64,000 nucleotides of DNA from Fibrobacterota bacterium (GCA_023436145.1 JAEZKP010000031.1:132486-196485); one strand, 5' to 3'. Numbered from the stretch's first letter, positions 53,407 through 63,783 are shown. Numbers and translations are program-made. Notes: a model not told the origin generated them from the letters alone.

Positions 53407-54327
53407 CTACAGCTCATTGATATAAAGAGGCTTGTAGCCACGATATTTGTTAGCAAAATAATTTATGAGAATAACCTCTGTTCGTTTATTTGGTGCGATA
53501 TTGATTATCAGCCTGTCGGCAAAGAGCCTGCTCATGTGTAATCCCCTGCCTGAATCATCCAGTAATCCTTCACCGGTGATCTGACGGTCAATTTTATAAA
53601 GAACAGTTTCCTTGGTAAGCCGCCCCTTCAGATCAGTCACTGAAACGGCATACTTTTCACGATCATAACCGCATTCCAGATAAATATATTCATCAGGTTC
53701 CAGGTCGATGTCTGTAAATTCCTGATACTTTTCTGTTCCATCATCCCGCAACGGAGCATGATAGATTGCATTAGTGATGATTTCATCCAATATCAGTTTC
53801 ATATCTCCGCAGGTACCAAACTTCTCTACAAAAAGCTCTATTATACTCTCGCGGATATCTCTGGCCTGACGTGAAGATTTTATTACATGTTTTTCCATCA
53901 CCATGCCATCATCCAGTAAATACCGGTCCAGGCCGAAAATATCACCCGTTAAAAGCCCGTAAATAAGTGAATCCAGTTCGGCAAAATTAAATGGAACAGT
54001 TTTGGGAATTATATTGGTAATCTCATAATCTTTGGCAATGGTAATATATTCATCAATGTTGTAAGCAGTAATCAGAGCTGTTCTGGTACCCTTATACTTT
54101 GAACGGACCTCTTTTAATAACTCCGGACCACTCATTCCAGGCATGTTGATATCAGAGATGACCAGATCATACTTTTTCTGCTCAAGAAGCTCCAAAGCAT
54201 TCTCCCCAGTATCAGCAGTATCCAGTTCATACCTGTTTTCCAGAAAATCCACCAGCATCATCCGTATGGCTTTCTCATCATCCACGACAAGAATTCTGTA
54301 CGGTAATCTGTCATTTACTTTTACCAT
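53407..54327 (-). CDS. Response regulator with C-terminal HATPase domain
   Basis: 306 residues. The receiver (about 10-130) has IIDDEK-type acidic residues (VVDDEK), acceptor D59 (VISDINMPG), the switch Thr in LITAYN and Lys in IIPKTVP. The second half (about 150-285) is an anti-sigma-type HATPase: N-box LDEIITNAIYHAP, G-box DSGRGLHMSRL. The layout suggests a protein that binds and inactivates a partner when phosphorylated, rather than DNA. The histidine kinase at 54352 ends 24 bases upstream. Confidence 0.85.
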   Translation of the reverse strand: MVKVNDRLPYRILVVDDEKAIRMMLVDFLENRYELDTADTGENALELLEQKKYDLVISDINMPGMSGPELLKEVRSKYKGTRTALITAYNIDEYITIAKDYEITNIIPKTVPFNFAELDSLIYGLLTGDIFGLDRYLLDDGMVMEKHVIKSSRQARDIRESIIELFVEKFGTCGDMKLILDEIITNAIYHAPLRDDGTEKYQEFTDIDLEPDEYIYLECGYDREKYAVSVTDLKGRLTKETVLYKIDRQITGEGLLDDSGRGLHMSRLFADRLIINIAPNKRTEVILINYFANKYRGYKPLYINEL

Positions 54328-54351
54328 CAGTGAATACCACCTTCTGTTTAG

Positions 54352-55617
54352 TTAAATTGAATCGACATATCCTTTTCGTTCAATCGGAAGTACGATTGAA
54401 AAAACAGTTACTTCATCGATACAGTCAAAAAAAATTCTTCCCCCATGCTCCTCGATTATCTTGTGAGAGATACTCAAGCCCAGACCTGTGCCCTGTCCTG
54501 GTGGCCTGGTACTGAAGAAGGGATCGAATATTCTTGACCGGTTTATCTCAGGAATTCCAGTACCATTATCACTTATGGTCACCAGTACATTCTGATCATC
54601 ATGAAGTTGTGTGGAAATAAGCAGCAGGCCACTGTAGATTATATTATTCTGAAGACACAACTTCTTTTTTTCCAATATCGACTGGATAGCATTGGAAACG
54701 ATATTTATAATTACCTGCTCAATTTTAGCAGGATCACAGTGAATCAGAGGCAAAGATTCCTCAAAATTGTAACGCTGATGAATTTCATTCATTCCCGGAT
54801 AATGAATAATTTCAACCGCTTTGAGTATCAACGAATTAATGCTTATCAGAACGCTTGTACTATCCGCTTTACGGGAAAGATAAAGAAGATCACGCATTAT
54901 ACTGGTCGCCCGAGCAGATGATTCTAAAATCGCCTTGACTCTTTCGATTCCCCTATCATTTAGACCGTATTTTTCAGGCATATCAAGCAGATTGACTGCC
55001 ATGCCGGAAATTCCAGACAGAGGATTATTCATCTCATGAGCTATCCCTGCAGTCATGATTCCTATACTGGCCAGTTTTTCCGATCGAATCAGCTGATCTG
55101 TAATACGTTTTTCATCAGTTACTTCTCTTGTAAATTCAATTACATGTACTATTCTGCCCGTCTCATCTGAAACCGGGTAAGTTTTCATTTCAAAAAATTT
55201 ATTCTCATCAGCATCCTTAATACGGATACCTTTACGTGAGATGACTTCTCCGGAAATAAACGTCCTGGATGCGGGGCATTCTGAACATATTGAATCCCTT
55301 TTCCAGAAAACCTCATAACAACGTCTTCCAAGCAGTTTCTTTATTGGCTGTCCAACCAGTGTTGCATACCTTTTGTTCACCCGCATAATGGTGAAATTTC
55401 TGTCCAGTATGCATATAGCCTCAGTGATTGCATCAAAAACAGTTTCCAGCTCTTTTTTACTGATCCTGATCTGCTCATCCAAAGAGACTTTTACTGAAGA
55501 ATCAGCGGCTGAATCCCTGTCAAACAGTTCATATCTGCGGCATGTTTTCCATTTTACCCACCAATAAAAACACACTATTGCCAGAACCAGTAACAGGACA
55601 GGTAAAAATTGAATCAT
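54352..55617 (-). CDS. PAS-domain sensor histidine kinase
   Basis: 421 residues: one N-terminal membrane segment (about 3-18), a PAS domain (about 58-165) with a Cys-rich loop (SICSECPASRTF), HisKA with the phospho-His in GIAHEMNNPLSG, and HATPase with the N-, G1- and G2-boxes (NIVSNAIQSI, DNGTGIP, GLGLSI). An AGAGGA ribosome site precedes the ATG. The Cys-rich PAS may sense redox or metals. It should phosphorylate the adjoining response regulator at 53407. Confidence 0.92.
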   Translation of the reverse strand: MIQFLPVLLLVLAIVCFYWWVKWKTCRRYELFDRDSAADSSVKVSLDEQIRISKKELETVFDAITEAICILDRNFTIMRVNKRYATLVGQPIKKLLGRRCYEVFWKRDSICSECPASRTFISGEVISRKGIRIKDADENKFFEMKTYPVSDETGRIVHVIEFTREVTDEKRITDQLIRSEKLASIGIMTAGIAHEMNNPLSGISGMAVNLLDMPEKYGLNDRGIERVKAILESSARATSIMRDLLYLSRKADSTSVLISINSLILKAVEIIHYPGMNEIHQRYNFEESLPLIHCDPAKIEQVIINIVSNAIQSILEKKKLCLQNNIIYSGLLLISTQLHDDQNVLVTISDNGTGIPEINRSRIFDPFFSTRPPGQGTGLGLSISHKIIEEHGGRIFFDCIDEVTVFSIVLPIERKGYVDSI

Positions 55618-55693
55618 ACCTATCCATCCTCTTTTCTTTATTATTCCTCTTTAAAATGCAGCCTGTTTTCTCCGGCATTAAACCCGGGATACC

Positions 55694-55710
55694 CATACTA
55701 TTATAGTATG
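55694..55710 (-). promoter_or_regulatory. Palindrome upstream of the histidine kinase
   Basis: CATACTA-TTA-TAGTATG, perfect 7-bp arms with a 3-base spacer, 77 bases before the kinase start. AT-rich operator or promoter element. Confidence 0.35.
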
Positions 55711-55781
55711 ACATGAAAATGAAAAAGGTGCAAGGTAAAGGTAATTTTAGAATTGACCCTGGATCGGGAATAAAAATCATA

Positions 55782-55821
55782 AGGAATACTCAAATTGTAA
55801 AGAATCAAAATGAGTATTCCT
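55782..55821 (-). terminator. Long-stem hairpin after the second PrkA gene
   Basis: AGGAATACTCA and TGAGTATTCCT are perfect 11-bp arms around an 18-base loop, 41 bases after the PrkA stop. On the - strand ATTTTT follows four bases later. It probably ends or attenuates the PrkA-SpoVR transcript before the kinase genes. Confidence 0.5.
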
Positions 55822-55861
55822 CTGAATTTTTGAAGTTAAATCAGTCTGGTAAAAGTGAAAT

Positions 55862-58156
55862 TCACTTACTCCCGAACATTCTCGCTAAGTCGTTATCAAT
55901 TACATAAATACAAACTTCCTTGGCTCCCTGTTCAGTGTACCCGAATTTCCTCTGAAGATTTCTGATAAGATATTTGACATCAACTCTTATCCTCTTGTCA
56001 TAAGTCTTGAAATCAGAGGTGTTGTAATCTTTGATTCCTCTGCGGAAATTATCATTATCCAGAAATGGATCCAGAACCTTTTCTTTTATATTCTGAACAT
56101 AACGTTCATGAAGACGTTTATATATTTCAGTCTGAATCACCGGTTTCTGTTCCAGCATCATCTCCTGAGTCAAAGCCTTTGATGTATAATCACGCTGCAC
56201 GTTTTCTCTGAACTCCCGGCGACTGTTACTGCTGGCATCAACACCCAGCAACCGGTTTTCTATGGAGCTGAGAAATTCTTCGGTGATTCTGAGCTTATCT
56301 TTAGTATAGGCACACACTTCCACAGCAGGCGGTTCGAAATTAACAGCAAAAAGATAATTGAGAATATCTCGGCTGATCTGGCGCTCATTATAATAGTAGA
56401 GCGACTCTTTTACCTCCTGCAGTACAGTGTAATTGTACATCCGGATCAGTGAATCAAGGAAACCGGATGGAATGGATTGCATCAGGTCCCTTTTTTTTCG
56501 GGTAAAAAAGTCACAGAGCATCGACATATTAATCAGTTTGTCATGCTTGCTGTAGGTAGAGAAAAACTCGTTAAAGATTCTGATGGAATCTCTTCCGGAA
56601 ATCCCGCTCACACCTTCCCTGTCTGACTCAGCAAGAATTCTTCTTCTGCGCTTGGCAGTCAATTTTTTACGATCCTCTTCACTGAGCCACTGCGGAATCA
56701 ATCCCGAATAGATCTCCATTTTCAGTAACTGCAAATTGTCATCACAGTAAAGATTGTACTTTCTGGGATCTCCAATCCACTCCAGTAACGCCTCAGAACG
56801 GGTAGTAAGCCTGGAGGAAATTATCACCCTGGCAAAATTAGTCAGTATTCTGGGAAGAAAAAGTTCTTCTATCTGTACACCAAAAGTACTTCGATATATT
56901 TTCACCTCAGTGTTGACATCCATGACATAGGGGATATTGATGTAATCGATACGATCCGAGAAAGATTTAAATTCCTTTATATTTTTCTGATCTTCAGGAT
57001 TCATAATGGCTAAAAGCAATGAATTGACATTCTCCTCAATATCCTCCACTTTGTGAACACCTTCACTTATAATGTTATGCAGGTCGATAAATCTTTCGGT
57101 ATTGTGTGCTTTGATATCCATAAGCGCATACACACCATTGTTGGTTTTTGCATATCGGGAATAGAGATAATGAACTTCTGTTGAACTTTTCAGAAGCGAA
57201 TTCAGTCGCGCCTGTATGGCCGGATTATGAAGTACCTTGTTTTTTAAAGGTGCATCACCGGGATTAAAAACACTTATACCTTCTCCGATTCTTCTGTTGA
57301 ATCTGTATGGACGTGCCCATATCATCTTGTGAACATCATCTGGACTCTTTAAAATGTTTAACAATGCCTGATAAAGCGCACTGCAGAACGTACAGGGTTT
57401 ATCTTTAAAAAGCCAGTGATAACTTCTATCAGAAAAAAGTTTATCTTTGAAAGATGATTCTTCAAACAATTCTGCATAGAATTTTTCCCGGTGATCTTTG
57501 GGAATTATAAGTAATGGATGATCATGGCTTGGGCAGGGAATTTCTATAATTCCATCCGCAGTTACCGGGACATGTGTGTCTATTCCAGAACACCCGGTAA
57601 CGTTATCCCGTTCTGCCGCCAAAAGAGCAGTCAACTGTTCGATTACAGGTGATGATGAAAAATCCTGAATGGGACCAAATAAAGAAGGATCTATTCTCCA
57701 TATCAGCTCATACCTCATCCCCTCATCAATATTGGCATACGATTCAAATTTTCTGAGCAGATTATTGAGAAATGTGCTTTTCCCGCATCCGGGAGGGCCA
57801 TTAAATATGTAAATTTTATTCTGTTGTGACCCTCTTTTCATACTGTTGACCAGATTAACCAGCCGGTTAGCAAAAAGCCGGTCTGCAAAGAAGGGACGAT
57901 CAGAATCTTTCTCAAAAAGTCTGCTGCAATCATAGTATACATAATGTATTGATTCAGGATCGTTGGGGTATTCATCAATTCCATCCCCCAGATACCATTC
58001 AATCATATCATGGAAAACCTGAAACACATTACGCAGAAGAACCTGCGGATTTTTTCCGACTTCATTAAGAAATTCCTCAAATGTGATAGGCGGTTTTTTA
58101 CCTTTGTCAGTCATACGCTTATTGAGGTTTTCCAGTGCATTTTGAACCCTGTTCAT
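55862..58156 (-). CDS. PrkA-family AAA serine protein kinase (copy 2)
   Basis: 764 residues. Starts with the PrkA N-terminal pattern (TFEEFLNEVGKNPQVLLRNV). The AAA domain has Walker A GPPGCGKST (about 122) and the Cys/His stretches of the family (IPCPSHDHPLLIIP, CTFCSALYQ). The C-terminal part is the PrkA kinase-type domain. It is longer and clearly diverged from copy 1. It is the last of four coupled genes PrkA-DUF444-SpoVR-PrkA. Substrates unknown. Confidence 0.85.
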   Translation of the reverse strand: MNRVQNALENLNKRMTDKGKKPPITFEEFLNEVGKNPQVLLRNVFQVFHDMIEWYLGDGIDEYPNDPESIHYVYYDCSRLFEKDSDRPFFADRLFANRLVNLVNSMKRGSQQNKIYIFNGPPGCGKSTFLNNLLRKFESYANIDEGMRYELIWRIDPSLFGPIQDFSSSPVIEQLTALLAAERDNVTGCSGIDTHVPVTADGIIEIPCPSHDHPLLIIPKDHREKFYAELFEESSFKDKLFSDRSYHWLFKDKPCTFCSALYQALLNILKSPDDVHKMIWARPYRFNRRIGEGISVFNPGDAPLKNKVLHNPAIQARLNSLLKSSTEVHYLYSRYAKTNNGVYALMDIKAHNTERFIDLHNIISEGVHKVEDIEENVNSLLLAIMNPEDQKNIKEFKSFSDRIDYINIPYVMDVNTEVKIYRSTFGVQIEELFLPRILTNFARVIISSRLTTRSEALLEWIGDPRKYNLYCDDNLQLLKMEIYSGLIPQWLSEEDRKKLTAKRRRRILAESDREGVSGISGRDSIRIFNEFFSTYSKHDKLINMSMLCDFFTRKKRDLMQSIPSGFLDSLIRMYNYTVLQEVKESLYYYNERQISRDILNYLFAVNFEPPAVEVCAYTKDKLRITEEFLSSIENRLLGVDASSNSRREFRENVQRDYTSKALTQEMMLEQKPVIQTEIYKRLHERYVQNIKEKVLDPFLDNDNFRRGIKDYNTSDFKTYDKRIRVDVKYLIRNLQRKFGYTEQGAKEVCIYVIDNDLARMFGSK

Positions 58157-58211
58157 GTATATTCAATCCTCTTTTTTTTCGGGTTAACTGTTCCAGTAGC
58201 CGTTCTGAAAA

Positions 58212-59855
58212 TTATTCCATTTCTACTCTGGTTAATTTACGGTCTTTCATAGTGTAAAGAACCCTTTTCCATTTGATATTTTTCTGGTCTGCCGGTTTTT
58301 CAGGTGAAGATCCCATATGGCGTCTTCCTTCCTGTGCAGGCTGAGCTATTTCACTGGTTTCCAGCTGCACCGGAGCACCCCAGAGATATTCGATCCCAAG
58401 CATGGTGTTGGAAATAAACTCATTAACCAGAGGCTTGCCTTCAAACTTGTGGTTCAGATAAAGCATTCCATCTTTACTCTTAGTATGATCCACCTCAATT
58501 GAAGGCGGATGATACAACTGCTCCCGAAGCATCTCCTTGTAATCAGTTGCTTTTCTGCTTTTAATGTAGTACTCCCATACCATACGATCCTGATTGAGAC
58601 GGCGACCGGCTACAAAAAGATCGTGCCTGTCTACGAAATCCTGATCTGTGAAATACTCAATGAACAGACTGTCACATAAATTTTTCCGCACATCGGAGAT
58701 ATATTGACGACCATTTTTCGCTCCGGTATCATACTTTTCACGATCTTTTATATCCATGATTTTTCTAAAATCCATGGAGTATTTTCCCTTATCAGCCAAC
58801 TCCTCTATGTGCTGAAACAATCGCATCCCCAGAGCATAAGGGTTAAGACCGATCCGGGGCAGTGCCGCAACACCAGAATGAACCCGGGCAAAATCAACTT
58901 CATGCCCCTTTATACGGTCGTCGGCTAAGAAAAGATGTTCATGCCAGTAACTGGCCCAACCCTCATTCATTATTTTAGTCCGAATCTGCGGTTGAAAAAA
59001 CAGAGAAGTCTTACGCACAACTTCAATTATGGAACGCATCCAACTGTTTTGATCACGACGCAGAAAATCTGAGTTGTTCATTATATACTGAAGCAGATCA
59101 CTTTTGGGGGCTTGCATACGCTGCCCGTATTTTGCCAACAAAGAATTGAACTCAGGATGCTTCTGTCTGATTTCAGTGAAAAATATCTGCTCAGCTTTAT
59201 CCTGATATTCCTGTGTATACTTATTGTATCTGTCCAGTTCTTTCATATATTCAGTAATGGGAACCTTAAGAATCGATTGTAAAAACACGTCGAAATAAAA
59301 ATTAAGCGAAGAAGACTCGCTGTGATGCGGAAGAGTTTCATACTGAATCAATTCAGAATAATATCCCACAAGATTATCGATGCCTCTGGCAAATTCTATT
59401 ATGTAATCAACCCAGTGCCCTTTTTCAGAACGCATCCTGGCTATCAGCCGCTTATCAGAAAGAGCCTGGCCAGTGAAATCGATATCCCAGGTGTTTCGGA
59501 AATACACATTGTTCTGAAAAAAGTCGATATGAGCCAGCACATGATAAAAAATCATCACATTTAGCCAGTCCGGATTATTATCATTGTAAAATGATATTGC
59601 CGGGCGGGTATTTATCACTGTCTCATAGGGATTTGACGGATATAATTCATACCTGCCCTTTTCCCGTAGCACTTCCACATCATGAACCCAATAATCATAA
59701 AGAGTAGGTATCATTAATTTCGGCGTCAACTCAATCAGGTCCCGGTTAGTGACTATGTATTCCAGAGTTTCATCCTGAAAGTTGAGACCGGCTTTTCTGG
59801 CCCTGTCTTTACAACCTTCCATTATCTTTTTAGTTTTCTGATCTATCAGTTCCAT
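58212..59855 (-). CDS. SpoVR family protein
   Basis: 547 residues, close to the E. coli YcgB length (510). Family motifs: YELYPSNPYET, FYHVLAHIDFFQNN, NEGWASYWHEHLF and GLNPYALG. The His-rich motifs suggest a metal site. SpoVR/YcgB is tied to spore cortex formation in Bacillus and to stress states in enterics, function not settled. It is encoded between DUF444 and the second PrkA on the same strand; the next gene follows after 55 bases. Confidence 0.92.
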   Translation of the reverse strand: MELIDQKTKKIMEGCKDRARKAGLNFQDETLEYIVTNRDLIELTPKLMIPTLYDYWVHDVEVLREKGRYELYPSNPYETVINTRPAISFYNDNNPDWLNVMIFYHVLAHIDFFQNNVYFRNTWDIDFTGQALSDKRLIARMRSEKGHWVDYIIEFARGIDNLVGYYSELIQYETLPHHSESSSLNFYFDVFLQSILKVPITEYMKELDRYNKYTQEYQDKAEQIFFTEIRQKHPEFNSLLAKYGQRMQAPKSDLLQYIMNNSDFLRRDQNSWMRSIIEVVRKTSLFFQPQIRTKIMNEGWASYWHEHLFLADDRIKGHEVDFARVHSGVAALPRIGLNPYALGMRLFQHIEELADKGKYSMDFRKIMDIKDREKYDTGAKNGRQYISDVRKNLCDSLFIEYFTDQDFVDRHDLFVAGRRLNQDRMVWEYYIKSRKATDYKEMLREQLYHPPSIEVDHTKSKDGMLYLNHKFEGKPLVNEFISNTMLGIEYLWGAPVQLETSEIAQPAQEGRRHMGSSPEKPADQKNIKWKRVLYTMKDRKLTRVEME

Positions 59856-59958
59856 CTATATCCGGATCTCCCTCTTATCCCCAAACGTCCACCAGTAAAA
59901 AAGGTGAACTTGTTAATTCAGGAAGTAAACAGTTCAAAGTAAATGATAATGAAGAGCA

Positions 59959-61365
59959 TTAAAGCACTTCCTGAGAGATCATTCTTCTGATTCCCTCGAT
60001 TAACCTTGCTTCATCAGCATCCTCGGTCATGGTATCCATTCGAAGAAGATCTGATTTCTGGGTCAACAGCCCTGAATTTTCCAGGTACGCCTGGACCTCT
60101 GTTTTCTCATTGGCCGCATAATTATGAGATACTATGGTAACTCCCATACGGCTTGCATATTCCAGAATTTTCTTAAGCTCAGGTATCGTTTTCTCTCCAG
60201 TTGTATCCCAGTCATCACCATCAGTGCCATGAAATACATAGATATTATATTCCTGAGCCAGATTTTCTTCTTCGACAATTTTATTTACCAGATTGTAAGC
60301 CGCAGCCACCTGTGTACCTCCGGCTACTCTGGAGTTATAGTAAGTGTAAAAGTCAGGTACTTCCTTGGCACTGGTGTCATGGAGAATAAACCTGGTTTCA
60401 ACTCTGCGGGAATATTGGTAAAGAAGCCAGCTATAGATAAGTACATGCTGAGCCACAACCAGTTCTGTACATTTTCCCTCCATGGAACCGGAATAATCCC
60501 TGACAAAAAAGACCAGTGCCTGAGACTCATAATCCTTTTCCCTGGATAACACCCGATAAATTTTATCCCTGGGCGAAACAATCAGATTTGTAGTATCCAG
60601 GGTATTGATATCAGGGATTTTTCCCAAACCGAAATTTGTCTGGAGCACCCTTCTGAGGGTTGCTTTTTTGTCCAGCACCTGCCCAAACCCCCGGTTTTTA
60701 TCGGTAATATCATAGGTATATTTGGTCAGAGATCTTCTGGTTCCCCGGTCTTTAAGGTTAGGAAGTTCGAATTTCTCGGTAAGAATCCGCCCCAGATCAT
60801 AAGCCGTTGACTGCATGTCATGCCCGGCCTCTTCTCCATCACCAGCACCATTGCCTTCACCCTGCTCAGGTCGGATGGGCTGTTCACCTATAATATCTCC
60901 CTCCTCACCCTGTCCTGTTCCACTGGATTCTCCGCTGTTTGTATAATTCATGGAGGAATCATGCATGAATTTCTCCTCCACCGTAGTAGGGACTATGATA
61001 ATTGAGCCACCATCAATTTTACCCGGCTTTATAAGACGTCCCACCCGGATTTTACGGGGAAAACCATCTTTTTCCCTTTGACGATCACGATCCAGCAATT
61101 CATCCATGGAAACCAGAGCAGTAACAGGTGGAGCACAGATATCTGTATTCTGTATCATCTGCAAATCAGAATAACTATACAACCCATTAGTTTTAAATGG
61201 CTCAACTAAATCATCAGTATTAATACTGTGGACTTTAAGCCCCTCGAGTTCCTCCAGCATTCTTTGCTCTTTCTCAACAGAAAGGCCTCTTTGCCTGATC
61301 TCCAGGAAAAGTGACTCGGCTGATTTTTCAATTTCATTGTTGCTGTTCATTTCTTTAGTTCTCAT
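59959..61365 (-). CDS. DUF444 family protein (YeaH-like, von Willebrand A type)
   Basis: 468 residues. The N-terminal half has GRLIKPGKIDGGSIIIVPTT and a low-complexity Gly/Glu linker; the second half carries a VWA-like metal site, DYSGSM (MIDAS DxSxS) and GGTQVAAAY. It is a known partner of the PrkA kinase YeaG and SpoVR in other bacteria. The ATG 61365 overlaps the upstream PrkA by 11 bases; ATG 61350 (MNSNNEIEK) is an alternative. Confidence 0.9.
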   Translation of the reverse strand: MRTKEMNSNNEIEKSAESLFLEIRQRGLSVEKEQRMLEELEGLKVHSINTDDLVEPFKTNGLYSYSDLQMIQNTDICAPPVTALVSMDELLDRDRQREKDGFPRKIRVGRLIKPGKIDGGSIIIVPTTVEEKFMHDSSMNYTNSGESSGTGQGEEGDIIGEQPIRPEQGEGNGAGDGEEAGHDMQSTAYDLGRILTEKFELPNLKDRGTRRSLTKYTYDITDKNRGFGQVLDKKATLRRVLQTNFGLGKIPDINTLDTTNLIVSPRDKIYRVLSREKDYESQALVFFVRDYSGSMEGKCTELVVAQHVLIYSWLLYQYSRRVETRFILHDTSAKEVPDFYTYYNSRVAGGTQVAAAYNLVNKIVEEENLAQEYNIYVFHGTDGDDWDTTGEKTIPELKKILEYASRMGVTIVSHNYAANEKTEVQAYLENSGLLTQKSDLLRMDTMTEDADEARLIEGIRRMISQEVL

Positions 61366-63415
61366 CTTCCTGTGTACAGAAATACTCTATGGTTTTTTGA
61401 GCACATGTGGTACAGTAATGAAGTTTTTCCAGCATGGTATGGATCATGCGATCGTAAAGCTTCTGGTTTTCCTCATTAGTACGATTGGCCAATGCTCCCA
61501 CCAGGCTCCCTGCACCTGCGATATCCGATTTCAACCGTACATCTGTAACAGCTTTAACCAGTTCGAGATTGTCCATGAAATCGTAATCAGGGTTGATAGA
61601 TATTCTTTGCCCATATATTTTACGAATGGATGTTCTGAACATATCACGCTGCTCTTTGGTTTTTAAACCGAGGCGCTCCTCCACATTGGAAATGTATCTT
61701 TCATCTATTTTGAGCGCTTTCAGTTCGCCACTTTGAGGGTCGCGATACTTCCACATCTTATCAGGTCCCAGATTTTCAGCATCTATACCGATGATCATAT
61801 TGACATAGTTCATTACATCCTTACGTATGGCATGAGGCTCATCCATATAGGCATTAAACATCTCAGTCATTATTTTTTCCCGGTAAAGACCTTTTCCAAT
61901 TTTCAGATCCTCAAGATATTTTTTCCGGTCATTGGCATCTGTAACATAGTCCAGAACAACCCGCTCAAGAGATTTAAATATATCGTAGGCAAACATACAC
62001 TTGCCTTCATTGGTCTCTGAACTTTCAATGAGAAGCTGTACTGCACGCCCTAGGTTTCTCTGTCCCAGTCCCTTCTGACCAAAGCGGTTGATAATAACCG
62101 GATCCTGATTGAGTGTGTCTATAACTTCAGCCAGAGTTTTTATGCTTTTTTCACCTGCGACTTCACCGGCAGTGAGTTTAAGGGTCTCGACCGGAGTAAG
62201 TTTCTCGGAACGGGCAAGTCTTGACAACACTACTGCCACCGAGGCTGCATAGTTGAGATTCGGATCCTGATGCAGGTCCTCTTTGTTCAGTGTCGTACGT
62301 GCTTCCTTACCGATCGCATACTGGGTAAGCTCCTTCTGTAAACGGTAATTAGTGTTATGTGATATATAACAGATTCTGCACCGGTCAACAATAGGAGCTT
62401 CTTCCTTTTCAGAGAGGAAACGGTTGAATTCTGAATTGTTACTGGTAGCAATAATCAGTGTGTCAATGGGCCACTTGAAACCGTCTATCTCAATGTTACG
62501 GTTCTGAATTACTCCCAGATAGACCTGAACCAGATCCTTTTTGTTCTTATATATTTCATCACTGAAATGTATCCCACCGCCTGCAACACGGGCAAGAGCT
62601 CCACGACGCAAGTCAAAGCGATATGGGTTATTGGTATCCGTAATATGCAAAAGCCGCTGTATAGATTCCTCTCCCAGCAGATCAACCGCAGAAGAGGTCA
62701 TTTTGTCTTTCGCAGGATACTTACCGGTTACAGTACCCAGGCTCTCGGTGAGAGGCACAGGAACTATGTCGATAAATTGAAGCATCTCATCAATGTTGCC
62801 ATTTGTATAATTTCTGATTTCATCCCAGATGTAACCGCTACAGGCACCCAAAGGACGATAATTATCGTAAAGAGCTTCAATCTCTTTATCCAGAAAACCA
62901 AAATTTCTACACAGATATTCTTTTGTCTGCTCGCTTGTCTCCAGCAGATTCAAAGCAAGAATAACCGGATCTTCATAAGTTTGGGATTCGATAATTCTGA
63001 TTTTTCCATATGTACCCAGTCTGTCCAGATCTTTAAATCTGAAAGTATACTTGCGATTAATATCCTGAGAGAGGAACTCGCGATATCGGTTACATAGGAA
63101 ATCAACGAAGAAGGTTTTTCCGTTTCCAGGTTCACCAACCAGCACAAAAGCCATTTCAGCAGAAGAACCGCCTTCAGCCGCATCTTTTACATATGATACA
63201 AAGCTGTTGATTTCGTCATACATACCGATCACATGTTTTTTGCCGGTACGGAAAATGCTGAAATCGTAGGTTGTTTTTCCATTTACCACGACTTTTTCGA
63301 TCTGGCTTTCCAGTATCATGCGTGCGACACCCTGGAATGCATTTTCGAAGGTTCGCTCTTTATTTTTCAGAGCAGTGAGATGATAATGTAAAGTATTCTG
63401 TGTGGAAGCAGGCAT
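61355..63415 (-). CDS. PrkA-family AAA serine protein kinase (copy 1)
   Basis: 686 residues. I chose ATG 63415 because AGGAGG sits 6 bases before it; the upstream ATG 63442 lacks a ribosome site. The AAA domain carries Walker A LVGEPGNGKTFF (about 108) and the arginine-finger region HITDTNNPYRFDLRRG. The C-terminal part is a PrkA kinase-type domain. It lacks the Cys-rich insert of copy 2 and is closer in size to E. coli YeaG (644). It starts the four-gene unit. Confidence 0.88.
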   Translation of the reverse strand: MPASTQNTLHYHLTALKNKERTFENAFQGVARMILESQIEKVVVNGKTTYDFSIFRTGKKHVIGMYDEINSFVSYVKDAAEGGSSAEMAFVLVGEPGNGKTFFVDFLCNRYREFLSQDINRKYTFRFKDLDRLGTYGKIRIIESQTYEDPVILALNLLETSEQTKEYLCRNFGFLDKEIEALYDNYRPLGACSGYIWDEIRNYTNGNIDEMLQFIDIVPVPLTESLGTVTGKYPAKDKMTSSAVDLLGEESIQRLLHITDTNNPYRFDLRRGALARVAGGGIHFSDEIYKNKKDLVQVYLGVIQNRNIEIDGFKWPIDTLIIATSNNSEFNRFLSEKEEAPIVDRCRICYISHNTNYRLQKELTQYAIGKEARTTLNKEDLHQDPNLNYAASVAVVLSRLARSEKLTPVETLKLTAGEVAGEKSIKTLAEVIDTLNQDPVIINRFGQKGLGQRNLGRAVQLLIESSETNEGKCMFAYDIFKSLERVVLDYVTDANDRKKYLEDLKIGKGLYREKIMTEMFNAYMDEPHAIRKDVMNYVNMIIGIDAENLGPDKMWKYRDPQSGELKALKIDERYISNVEERLGLKTKEQRDMFRTSIRKIYGQRISINPDYDFMDNLELVKAVTDVRLKSDIAGAGSLVGALANRTNEENQKLYDRMIHTMLEKLHYCTTCAQKTIEYFCTQEDEN

Positions 63416-63648
63416 TAATTCCTCCTGTAACTCCTTGGGCATATTGAAATGTTTACAATTAGGAACCGGGAATTTGGCGGATCGGAGCCGGGATACGATT
63501 CCAGGGAAATCACTCCGGGGTGCAGGGTCAAGATCAGATTTTCTATTCAGTTAATCTTTAATTTGATCTGTCACCCAGGGTTGAATAAATCAATACGCGG
63601 CATCGGGAAAATTATTTGGGAAATTGCAGAGGGGAATACGGATGTTCT

Positions 63649-63668
63649 GGGGACGGAGGAAACAAAGC
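63649..63668. repeat. Single REP-like arm
   Basis: GGGGACGGAGGAAACAAAGC, identical to 63784-63803 (20 of 20). No complementary arm follows, so a half element. Confidence 0.6.
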
Positions 63669-63783
63669 AATTTAAGTAATTAAGTATTGAAAATTTTTAA
63701 CTAAACGGAAAAATGATGACCACATTTTCGTTAAGTGTGGATATACTTTGGTTTTGGAGATTGCTGGCTCAGAGTCACCTATC

